A stretch of 64,000 nt of DNA from positions 19,421-83,420 of the forward strand of contig JAFUWF010000030.1 of NCBI GenBank assembly GCA_017483575.1, read 5' to 3'. The notes under the pieces are model-generated. The model was not told the origin of the DNA, searched no databases, and was given only the letters and a program-made list of their open reading frames with translations. Positions 51,443-59,457 of the stretch are shown piece by piece; within the stretch, counting starts at the first letter, position 1; each line of letters starts with the position of its first letter. This stretch comes from Bacteroidales bacterium (GTDB taxonomy: Bacteria; Bacteroidota; Bacteroidia; Bacteroidales; P3). Position numbers and translations under genes: made by a program.

Positions 51443-52789
51443 TTAAAAGCATGTCCTGAGAGCATACATGGGAATAATCTCTATATGTCTTACTGAATTG
51501 TTGTCTTGGGTATCAATATGGTCAAATTTTGAGAAATTTTCCAACGAAGTGCGGATGGCATTTGACAGGTGGCGCATACGCATAAAAAAATATAAACTCT
51601 GCATTCCACCTTGGGTATTGGCTTTCACTTCGATAGGAAGAACCTTACCGTTTCTCGCCATCAGGTAATCCACTTCGGCATTTCCATTTTTCGATTGGTG
51701 CTGCCAGTAGTGCAATGATGGCTTCACAAAACAATCTCCATATTTTATCAACTCCAAACCTGCAAACATCTCTGACAACGGGCCTTTATTGACCAAATGT
51801 GCTGTGTCAGAAAGCAGAATATCCGCTGCTGGTATGCCGAGCATTGTGAGCAATAGCCCGGTATCGAGGAAAAGGAATTTCCGATAGCTGATGTTCTCCT
51901 CCGCTCCGAGTGGCAGTCCATTGCCGGCAGTATGGGTGACGGGAGTTGCCAGTCCAGCTAAAGCAAGCATTGACAAGGCCTCTTTGATACTTGCAGAATG
52001 AGTGTCACGCGATACTTGGGCGTAAACGAATTTTTTGCCGGCTTGTAGGGCTACAGATCTGAGTACCATCCTGAGCAATACAGGGGAAACCCGCTTGTTG
52101 TATTTAGAGAAATCGTCTTGATAGGTGTCGAGTATATCGTTGTGAATACGTCTTACAGAAGCGAAATCGTTGCTTTCAATCCATTCTACTACGGCTGTAG
52201 GCATACCACCCACCAGCAAAAACGAGCGCAACTGCTCTATCAAACGGATATGGAGAGGGGAGACAAGTGGCACGTCTGGAGAAGCCGCGTTCTTCGCGTC
52301 AACCTGTATGCCGTGTCCCTGTGCCAGCAAAAACTCATCAAATGAAAAAGGATACATGTACAAGGAACGAATACGTCCCACGGCAAAAGATGGGAGTTCC
52401 TCCAATGCAAATTCAAGAAGCGAGCCTGCTGCTATCACATGCAATTCAGGATAGTCTTCCTTGAAGTAACGCAGTGACCTAATGGCCGCTTGGCATGATT
52501 GTATCTCGTCTATGAACAAAAGGGTTTCCCCCGGAACAATCGGGACAGAAAGCGTGGCACTGAGATTTGCACACGTTTTTTTGACGTCAACATCATCCGT
52601 GAACAAATTCCTCAACGACTGCTGTCGTTCTAAATTGATTTCCAAGTAGTATTTGAACGTTTTACCCAATTCCCGTACGGCGGTAGTTTTTCCTACCTGA
52701 CGCGCTCCTCGGACGAGTAACGGCATTCTTCTTGGTGCGTTTTTCCATTCAATAAGTTGCTCATCTATATGTCTTTGATAGTATCTCAT
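51443..52789 (-). CDS. AAA ATPase with DUF4143 domain (copy B)
   Basis: The start at 52789 (MRYYQRHIDEQLIEWKNAP) is the first ATG; a TTG seven codons upstream is also in frame. Walker A LLVRGARQVGKTTAV, Walker B TLLFIDEIQSC, HVIAAGSLLEFALEEL, then the DUF4143 part (FLLVGGMPTAVVEWIE, KNGNAEVDYLMARNGKVLPI followed by EVKANTQGG). 448 residues. It is a diverged paralogue of copy A, and is bracketed by two similar AlbA_2 remnants in direct orientation. Confidence 0.93.
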   Translation of the reverse strand: MRYYQRHIDEQLIEWKNAPRRMPLLVRGARQVGKTTAVRELGKTFKYYLEINLERQQSLRNLFTDDVDVKKTCANLSATLSVPIVPGETLLFIDEIQSCQAAIRSLRYFKEDYPELHVIAAGSLLEFALEELPSFAVGRIRSLYMYPFSFDEFLLAQGHGIQVDAKNAASPDVPLVSPLHIRLIEQLRSFLLVGGMPTAVVEWIESNDFASVRRIHNDILDTYQDDFSKYNKRVSPVLLRMVLRSVALQAGKKFVYAQVSRDTHSASIKEALSMLALAGLATPVTHTAGNGLPLGAEENISYRKFLFLDTGLLLTMLGIPAADILLSDTAHLVNKGPLSEMFAGLELIKYGDCFVKPSLHYWQHQSKNGNAEVDYLMARNGKVLPIEVKANTQGGMQSLYFFMRMRHLSNAIRTSLENFSKFDHIDTQDNNSVRHIEIIPMYALRTCF

Positions 52790-52807
52790 GTTTTTAGAAT
52801 TTGAATG

Positions 52808-52880
52808 CAAAAATACGAATATTTTCTAATATCCAATTCAAAAATACGATAAAACACAAATAATCCCATGCAAAAATGGA
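52808..52880 (-). promoter_or_regulatory. Three phased repeats upstream of ATPase copy B
   Basis: CAAAAATACGA occurs at 52808 and 52839, and CAAAAATGGA at 52871, i.e. spaced 31 and 32 bp. On the minus strand the first two are TATTTTTG -7 boxes. The arrangement parallels that upstream of copy A. Confidence 0.6.
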
Positions 52881-53256
52881 TGAAAAGATGTCAAAAACCA
52901 ACCCAAAGGAGACGCGTCTCTCCACAAAAGCGTATGTTAACTAGTTATGTGCGCTGTTCGATGACCACAGTGTATTGCGCTAAAAAGGTTGACACAAAAG
53001 TCAACGAAAATGCAAAAGAATGCAAAGGCGCAAAAATCAATTACGATAAAATGCAGATAAAGTTTTGTCAAATTACGCTAAAATGCAATTCATCCTCTTT
53101 TGAACTACGGTATTGTTCAACCGCAACGAGGCAGCAAATCCATTTAAGGTATTCGTCCTTCCAGGACTGCTTGTATTCCACATTTTGAGATTCCATGCCT
53201 CAATAACGTGGAATATGGGGAAATATTGTGTGAGTAAGACATTGGGATATATATAG
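52881..53256. other. Gap upstream of ATPase copy B
   Basis: No intact gene. It contains a GTTGAC-ACAAAA-GTCAAC palindrome (52989-53004 approximately), several GCAAAA words, the AlbA_2 remnant at 53068-53196, and the terminator of the signalling operon just beyond. A plus-strand frame here is antisense to the remnant. Confidence 0.5.
53068..53196 (-). pseudogene. Truncated AlbA_2 (Schlafen-type) gene, copy 2
   Basis: An ATG at 53196 opens MESQNVEYKQSWKDEYLKWI, the hallmark N-terminus of AlbA_2-domain putative transcriptional regulators. After CCLVAVE the sequence leaves the family and stops at 53068 after 42 codons. The usual continuation (GFANA.GG) is lost, so only the first 20 or so codons remain. 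Confidence 0.75.
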
Positions 53257-53295
53257 AAAAAAGTCTCGAGGACGATTTGTCAACGAGACTTTTTT
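53257..53295 (-). terminator. Terminator of the signalling operon
   Basis: AAAAAAGTCTCG (53257-53268) pairs with CGAGACTTTTT (53284-53295) over a 15-base loop. It sits 28 bp after the last stop of the operon; A- and T-runs at both sides make it bidirectional. Confidence 0.85.
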
Positions 53296-53323
53296 GAAAT
53301 GAAGAAAGTAATTGGGCCTGTAC

Positions 53324-56300
53324 TTATATTCTTACAGAATACAAAGATGTGCCATTTTTGTCATACAGATTGCCTGTTACGTATGGTTTGTGGTTTAACT
53401 GTTCTTCCACGCCCTTTGTTATCTGCTGGACAGCTTGCTTAAGTGCGTTTAGTTGTTCTGATGACAATTGGCTTTTTGAGTAGGTCGGTACAATAAATCT
53501 TATCTCACAATCTTTATTGCCCGTTGCACGTATGTATTGCATAGTCAAATGCATGGCATCAGCGCCAAAATCATAAGGACATTCACGGTTTAACTCAGTT
53601 ACAAGTTCTCTCCAGTCAAATTGTTGTTGTACAATCTCCCACTCATACCCATTCCAACGCTGTGTAGCCAAAAGAGTACCGTTGGCCTTATAGTATTTGC
53701 GAGTTAAAGCAAGAGTACCTTCATCATTGTAAGTGATGACTATTTTGTGGAAACCAGCACTAACATTGACAGGATTTCCCTTTGTATCAAATACGGCATC
53801 TTCAACTACATTGTTGGAATTATCAGCATATTTATATGTTTCTTTATGGAAGCCGTTAACCATTATGGGTTGTCCGTTTGTTCCGAAATAAGCATCTTCG
53901 ATTTTTCGGTCGTACTGGTCATACAGATATGTCTGCTTATGATAGCCATCTGAACATAAAACAGGCTTGTCCTTTTTATCAAAGAACGACGTTGATGTCA
54001 TGTTATTTCTTCTGTCGAATTCATATCTGCGTATAGACCATGTTTCGCCCACGTAGTTTGTATAATTTCCTTTGCTGTCTTGTGCAGCGACCATTGTCAT
54101 GTTACCACGTCTATCATATTGAGCAATACCTACTGGTGGCATTTTGGAGGGGTCTGTGGGCTTCCCATCAATACCAAAGAAACATTGACGGATGATATGT
54201 CCAAATACATCATATTCATAAGTGGCACTACTCCATCCCTCGTCTATTGTGCAAGGCTTTTCATCGGTTCCATAGAAATGCCGTTCTACAAGATTACCTT
54301 TACTATCAAAAGTATTTTTACGTATTGCCCAATGTTCGTCACAAAGAATCAATCGTCCGTCTTTTCCGTATCTACGTTCTTCTGTTAATTGCTTTCTACT
54401 GTTGTATATATACTTGTATCTGTGCGTATTCTCGGCATTGAGAGTGGCTCCCTGTTTGTTGAAAACGGACATTTCGACAATATTGTTAAATTCGTCATAT
54501 TTGTATTGCCGTATGACCTTATTGTATGCAAGAGTTCCATCCGTTCCTATTGGCCTATCTTCAAGTTGGTTACCCCTGCTATCATACTTATATTCACGAC
54601 CTGCAATTCCATCAACCGACGTCAAGCTTCCTTGTAAATTGTAGTATTTTTCAGAGGTAATATTGCCATTGTCATCATATGCATATATCACTTTTGCATA
54701 GTGCAATCCTGATGGTGATATGGGTTCTCCCTTGACATCAAAAAATGCACGTTCAATATGATTACCATTATCATCATACACATCGTTCCATCCTGCAGTT
54801 CCTTCTCTGTTTAGACATGGCGTAGTACCATCTGGCCCAAAGAATGCAATTTTAATTGCATTACCTCGCTTGTCATAATCAACTCTTAGTATGGCGATAT
54901 TATTGGCATCAATTGTTGGCTGCAAAGACTTGTCCAACGATGTCATGGACGTTTGCAAACCTCGTTCATTATATTCATATAATGCGCCACAAGTACCATC
55001 GTTCATTTCGCATGGGGATTTGTCCTTACCATAATAGACCACCTTTGTTTGATTGCCGACCGAGTCGTATTCTGCATTCATTCCCGCAAACAAATTGTTG
55101 TATAATGCCAATTCACCATCAATATCATAGAACCAGACTTCTACAATATTTCCATGAGCATCATTAATTCTTTCATCGCGAAATACCCCATTTTCATTAA
55201 TTGTAGGATTGCCGTCAATGTCAAACACTTCCAGAGTGGAGATGAAGCCATTTTGATCGTATTTCAATTTAGCAGAAGCATAGCCACCTTCCTTAAAATA
55301 GGTAGGCTGTCCATCTACATCAAGACCACTTTGCTTCACCACAAGTCCATCTTCTACATCCATCACATATACTGCAATATTCATATCCCTACGATATACT
55401 GGATTGCCATCCAGATCCTCGTAGTACTGTCTTATGGTGTTTCCCCATTTATCAACCTCGTTTCGACACACAGGAGCCTCTAAATCTTTTTCCCCTGCGG
55501 GTTCGCGGTCTGGAGTAAGATACTGGGATTTAACAGGGTCATCTTGGTCATTATACTCCGTTGTTCTGATTCCGAGGCCATATTTAGTGGCGACAGGGGA
55601 TCCATCTTGGTTCAGGAACACTTCTTCTATTACACGTCCCTTTTTGTCGTACTTGTATTTTCGACCATACAATCCTTCTCCATCAGCCACAATTGTATTT
55701 TGAAATCCAGCATACTTTAGTTCTGTCACATGGCCTTTCTCATCGTGAGAAAGAAGGTATCTGGAGATACGGCTTCTCTTGCCGCCGTCTTTGCTGCTTG
55801 AAGTAAATGTTCCAATGGTTTCGGACTGAAGTACTTTCTCTGTGTTCAATGAATCGGCATAGCGGAATATGACAACGGTTTGGTCGCGATTGTAATCACG
55901 CACCATGTCAACTTTACCACACTCATCATAGAACTCAACATAATCAATCTTTCCATCTTCTGTATAGTAGTATCGGCTGTCAGCAGGCCTATCGACGTAG
56001 CCTGTTGTGTGGTGAGCAATGACGCTGCCTTTACTATTGATGTGCGACATACGAAGCAGCTTTCTCTTGCTATACTCCATACGGTAGGAGTCGGTACGAT
56101 GTGCAACTTCATTTTTTGACAGTTTGTGTACGCCTTGTGGAACACCCCACACTTCAACGTAATCTTTGAAATACTTCACTTTTGTACGGTTGTAGTCCCA
56201 TACGTAAAAGCCGGAACCTATAATCAAGGCGATGACTGCAGCTGCCGCGAACTTCATCCAGGTCTTGGGCTTCCACGGATAGATGGCACTATGAAGGGCT

Positions 56301-57109
56301 TTCTTAAACTCTTCACAGCTTTGGTAGCGGTCATCAGGATTCTTGGCAGTTGCTTTGTCCACTACTGCCTGAACTTTGTCGGAAACATACTTGTAATAGG
56401 TACGCATCCTTGGCAATGGCTCTTCGACCACTTTTTGATTGATGTCCTGTTCTGTGAGTGTAGTTGTGTCATACGGCGCATTTCCTGTAAGCATTTGATG
56501 CAGCAGTACACCCAGCGAGTAAATATCCGACCGTTCGTCAAGATGTTCCCCCTTCACTTGTTCCGGACTCATATAGGAGGGCGTACCCATAACAAGATTG
56601 TCCGACTCTTCATCAGCATTCTTGTTGATGATTTTCGCGATACCAAAGTCGAGAATCTTGGGGGTGCCATCGGTAGATATGACGATGTTTGCAGGTTTGA
56701 TGTCACGGTGCAGAATGCCTTTTTTGTGAGCGTATCCCACACCATCAAGAATAGGCTCAAACATCGGACAAATTCTGTCTTCAACAATCAGGCCGTTGAC
56801 ATTCTTGATGTATGATTCGAGACTTTCACCTTCTGCATACTCCATAATGAGGTAGATATTACCTTCCTTGTCTATGTGAAAATCAAGGAATGAAACAATA
56901 TTATGGTGATGCAGACCGGCAAGATGTTCCGCCTCATCTTTGAGCATTTTGCGGGTAAAGTCATTGACCATATCCGCGTTAATAACTTTAATTGCCGCCT
57001 TCTGGGTGTTGATGTTTTTGTGTTCAGCCAGATACACGGCACCCATACCGCCCTTACCAATCATAGAGATGATGCGGTAGTTAAGTATTTCTTTGCCAAT
57101 TATATTCAT
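53324..57109 (-). CDS. Transmembrane Ser/Thr kinase with large YD-like repeat sensor
   Basis: Residues about 10-270 are a complete Hanks-type kinase: GKGGMGAVYLAEH, AAIKVI (Lys), HRDIKPANIV, DFGIAK, GTPSYMSPEQ. One membrane segment follows at about 283-303 (KFAAAAVIALIIGSGFYVW). The remaining 900 residues should be extracytoplasmic. They consist of about 17 repeats of 40-50 residues with the pattern Y.YD..GN..E..FF...G.P (for example YEYDVFGHIIRQCFFGIDGK, TYLYDQYDRKIEDAYFGTNG). A short C-terminal domain (SSEQLNALKQAVQQITKGVE) ends the protein. It is the last gene of the operon. The repeats resemble those of the secreted protein at 5.4 kb. Ligand unknown. Confidence 0.92.
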   Translation of the reverse strand: MNIIGKEILNYRIISMIGKGGMGAVYLAEHKNINTQKAAIKVINADMVNDFTRKMLKDEAEHLAGLHHHNIVSFLDFHIDKEGNIYLIMEYAEGESLESYIKNVNGLIVEDRICPMFEPILDGVGYAHKKGILHRDIKPANIVISTDGTPKILDFGIAKIINKNADEESDNLVMGTPSYMSPEQVKGEHLDERSDIYSLGVLLHQMLTGNAPYDTTTLTEQDINQKVVEEPLPRMRTYYKYVSDKVQAVVDKATAKNPDDRYQSCEEFKKALHSAIYPWKPKTWMKFAAAAVIALIIGSGFYVWDYNRTKVKYFKDYVEVWGVPQGVHKLSKNEVAHRTDSYRMEYSKRKLLRMSHINSKGSVIAHHTTGYVDRPADSRYYYTEDGKIDYVEFYDECGKVDMVRDYNRDQTVVIFRYADSLNTEKVLQSETIGTFTSSSKDGGKRSRISRYLLSHDEKGHVTELKYAGFQNTIVADGEGLYGRKYKYDKKGRVIEEVFLNQDGSPVATKYGLGIRTTEYNDQDDPVKSQYLTPDREPAGEKDLEAPVCRNEVDKWGNTIRQYYEDLDGNPVYRRDMNIAVYVMDVEDGLVVKQSGLDVDGQPTYFKEGGYASAKLKYDQNGFISTLEVFDIDGNPTINENGVFRDERINDAHGNIVEVWFYDIDGELALYNNLFAGMNAEYDSVGNQTKVVYYGKDKSPCEMNDGTCGALYEYNERGLQTSMTSLDKSLQPTIDANNIAILRVDYDKRGNAIKIAFFGPDGTTPCLNREGTAGWNDVYDDNGNHIERAFFDVKGEPISPSGLHYAKVIYAYDDNGNITSEKYYNLQGSLTSVDGIAGREYKYDSRGNQLEDRPIGTDGTLAYNKVIRQYKYDEFNNIVEMSVFNKQGATLNAENTHRYKYIYNSRKQLTEERRYGKDGRLILCDEHWAIRKNTFDSKGNLVERHFYGTDEKPCTIDEGWSSATYEYDVFGHIIRQCFFGIDGKPTDPSKMPPVGIAQYDRRGNMTMVAAQDSKGNYTNYVGETWSIRRYEFDRRNNMTSTSFFDKKDKPVLCSDGYHKQTYLYDQYDRKIEDAYFGTNGQPIMVNGFHKETYKYADNSNNVVEDAVFDTKGNPVNVSAGFHKIVITYNDEGTLALTRKYYKANGTLLATQRWNGYEWEIVQQQFDWRELVTELNRECPYDFGADAMHLTMQYIRATGNKDCEIRFIVPTYSKSQLSSEQLNALKQAVQQITKGVEEQLNHKPYVTGNLYDKNGTSLYSVRI

Positions 57110-57121
57110 TGTGAAAGATTT

Positions 57122-57586
57122 TTACATTTTTCTTATTTCTTCTTCCACACCATCCATGACCTGAAGAATCTTATAGAAGATGTTTGTGAATGACGATGAC
57201 GTAGTGAGATACATCTCGGACTTTATGATGTAGAATTCATTTGCCGGGAAGATTTTACACATTTTATAATCATTATCACCGTTAAAAAGAAGCAGTTTTG
57301 TCCGTGTAATGGCATCGTTGTAATTAAAATACTTCGAGAGCTTCACGAACATTGGATTTTCATCTGTTGCCGACACCCTTACAAAATAGGTATCGCCCTG
57401 ACGTTTGAACTTTATATCCCCATCGTCATCTATCATTGGCTGAAAACCTTCGGCTTTCAAATACGATTGAATGCTGTTTCTTAAAGCAAGTTGTGAGCTT
57501 GAAAGGGTTTTGCTTTGAGCCAAGACGGAACCGCCAAAGCAAACAATTACCATAATGAATAATGCAATCTTTTTCATTTTTTTCAA
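57122..57586 (-). CDS. Small secreted protein of the signalling operon
   Basis: The signal peptide MKKMKKIALFIMVIVCFGGS ends at VLAQ; Met4 is an alternative start. The mature 130 residues (LRNSIQSYLKAEGFQPMIDD, GDIKFKRQGDTYFVRVSAT, KYFNYNDAITRTKLLLFNG) recall YbjN/type III chaperone-like alpha-beta folds, but I do not make a family call. 12 bp from the kinase gene and 24 bp from the FHA gene, so co-transcribed. Probably periplasmic, where the sensor part of the kinase also is. Confidence 0.7.
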   Translation of the reverse strand: MKKMKKIALFIMVIVCFGGSVLAQSKTLSSSQLALRNSIQSYLKAEGFQPMIDDDGDIKFKRQGDTYFVRVSATDENPMFVKLSKYFNYNDAITRTKLLLFNGDNDYKMCKIFPANEFYIIKSEMYLTTSSSFTNIFYKILQVMDGVEEEIRKM

Positions 57587-57610
57587 TTTTTATTATTTTA
57601 CATCGTTTTT

Positions 57611-58114
57611 TTACATTGCTGCCGAAATAGACAGAATAACATTTATTGCAAACCCAATCCAAGCGATGGTGCTGGCTTGAGAGGCTTTGTGTGGAGATTC
57701 TTCTTTCCATACAAAATACATAATCCAACCAGCAAGAGGTATGAGGAATGCAAGGATGCCCCAGCCGACGCCGATATTGTCCTCTTTTACATAGACAACC
57801 TCTTGTCCTCCCGGGTGAGGATTATAGCTTGTCTCTCCCTCGAATGGTCGAACGCCCTGCAATGGCAACATAGAATAAACCTGCGCCCAAGGAAGGGGGA
57901 CTTTGCCTGCCAGCAGTATTTCCGTACCTGCCGCAACCGATACTTTCTGTCCGTGGATAATTCTGCCACCAATGACAGAGCCGTTCTTGCCTACATCCTC
58001 ATAGACATATTGGCCACCGACAACGCTTATTCGTGCATGTTCACGACTCACTTTGTCGTGTGGGATGATTATGTCGCAACTGCTACTGCGACCTATTGTT
58101 ATTGTTGATTTCAT
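57611..58114 (-). CDS. FHA-domain protein with C-terminal membrane anchor
   Basis: An FHA phosphothreonine-binding domain occupies residues 1-90: TIGRSSSCDIIIPHDKVSRE and HARISV, then VYEDVGKNGSVIGGRII. The conserved Arg-Ser-His-Asn pattern is present. The C-terminus has two hydrophobic segments (GWGILAFLIPLAGWIMYFVW; ASTIAWIGFAINVILSISAA), a tail also found on the kinase encoded next to it (58111-59451). The start overlaps that gene's stop by 4 bp (TCAT/ATGA type). It likely recruits phosphorylated partners to the membrane. Confidence 0.9.
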   Translation of the reverse strand: MKSTITIGRSSSCDIIIPHDKVSREHARISVVGGQYVYEDVGKNGSVIGGRIIHGQKVSVAAGTEILLAGKVPLPWAQVYSMLPLQGVRPFEGETSYNPHPGGQEVVYVKEDNIGVGWGILAFLIPLAGWIMYFVWKEESPHKASQASTIAWIGFAINVILSISAAM

Positions 58115-59451
58115 GTGCTATAAATGATAATATTAATAATGAAATTGATTACAAAACCCACCCACGCGATAGATGATGCTGTTGATGCCTTCTTGGGATG
58201 GTCTTCCTTCCACACTCCCCAAAGAATCCAACCAACTAAGGGCACCAAGAAACAGACAATGCCGAGAAAAACTCCGATACGCTCATTGGATGGTTGAGGC
58301 GGGGGTGGAGGGTCTTTTATTACACGGCCAGGAGTCCAACCGCGCATCTTGAGTTTGCTAACCACATCATTCCAATTAAGCGGACACTCAGCCCGTGCTG
58401 CCAACAGAACTTCCGGAAGATTGACCGTTCCATCATAGTCAATGACCATTGAACTATTCCGAAGCGGGCGACCGTCAACGCCAGTTCCATTAGTGCTTTT
58501 ATCTGTTATCTCGATGGAGTATTTTGTATCTCCACCTGTCAGGGGAAATTCAAGTCCCTTGATGACAAGATGGTGGCGGCTGACATACTGATTGTTTATC
58601 TGTATATCGTTGTCACCGCTACTTCCAACGGTAATTCTTGGGATTGGTTTGCCAGAAACCACTTCCAATGCTTCTTTGAAATCAGAGGCCGATTGGTATC
58701 GCAACGTCATGTTTTTGTCAACCGATTTGAGGAAGACCTCATCGATAGCAGAAGGAACAGCATGATTGGTTTGCGACGGAATAGGCATGCTTCCCTGAAG
58801 GATATTTGTTCTCGTTGCAAAATCATTGTTTCCTTTCTGAACAGCATGTTGTCCTGTGAGAAGATAATAAAAAACGCAACCGAGAGAATAGATGTCTGTG
58901 CGGTGATCAATATTCAGGCCGATGGCCTGTTCTGGACTCATGTATCCATCAGTACCAATAATCTGACCAACCGTTTGTCCTGTTCCTCCGACATGGGCAT
59001 CCTTGGCAATTCCAAAGTCGATGACGCATACACTTCCATCGGGACGGATCATAATGTTGGATGGCTTGATGTCGCGATGAATGCGATGCCTATCGTGAAC
59101 ATACTGCAAAGCTTCCAGTATTTTAGACATCAGACTCACAGCTTCGTCAAGGGGATAGGCACCAAACTTGCTGACATGCTGCTCGATGGTTTCTCCTTCA
59201 ATGAATTCCATAGGGAGGTAATAATTGCCCGAGTTGTCTGTATACGGGTCACCGACAATATGGACAATTGATGGGTGGTCCATCAGCCGCAGAGTGTTCA
59301 CTTCAGACTGAAACAAAGCCCGATAGGCGGGTTGATATGTTACTTTGTTGCTCATCATTTTGAGAGCAACAATCCTCCCGTTGGAATCCTGCGCTTTATA
59401 AACGCAGCCCATGCCGCCATGCCCGAGTTCTCCGATGATATTGTACGACAT
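58111..59451 (-). CDS. Ser/Thr kinase - FHA fusion with membrane tail
   Basis: Residues 1-260 are a Hanks-type kinase: GHGGMGCVYKAQD, VALKMM, HRDIKPSNIMIRPDG, DFGIAKDAH, GTDGYMSPEQ. Residues about 272-375 form an FHA domain (ITVGSSGDNDIQINNQYVSR, HHLVIKG, STNGTGVDGRPL), where the usual Arg after the first Gly is replaced (GSSGDND), so binding may be altered. Two C-terminal hydrophobic segments (GVFLGIVCFLVPLVGWILWG; SIAWVGFVINFIINIIIY) match those of the neighbouring FHA protein. Kinase plus FHA in one chain suggests self-recruitment after autophosphorylation. Confidence 0.93.
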   Translation of the reverse strand: MSYNIIGELGHGGMGCVYKAQDSNGRIVALKMMSNKVTYQPAYRALFQSEVNTLRLMDHPSIVHIVGDPYTDNSGNYYLPMEFIEGETIEQHVSKFGAYPLDEAVSLMSKILEALQYVHDRHRIHRDIKPSNIMIRPDGSVCVIDFGIAKDAHVGGTGQTVGQIIGTDGYMSPEQAIGLNIDHRTDIYSLGCVFYYLLTGQHAVQKGNNDFATRTNILQGSMPIPSQTNHAVPSAIDEVFLKSVDKNMTLRYQSASDFKEALEVVSGKPIPRITVGSSGDNDIQINNQYVSRHHLVIKGLEFPLTGGDTKYSIEITDKSTNGTGVDGRPLRNSSMVIDYDGTVNLPEVLLAARAECPLNWNDVVSKLKMRGWTPGRVIKDPPPPPQPSNERIGVFLGIVCFLVPLVGWILWGVWKEDHPKKASTASSIAWVGFVINFIINIIIYST

Positions 59452-59457
59452 GATGTT

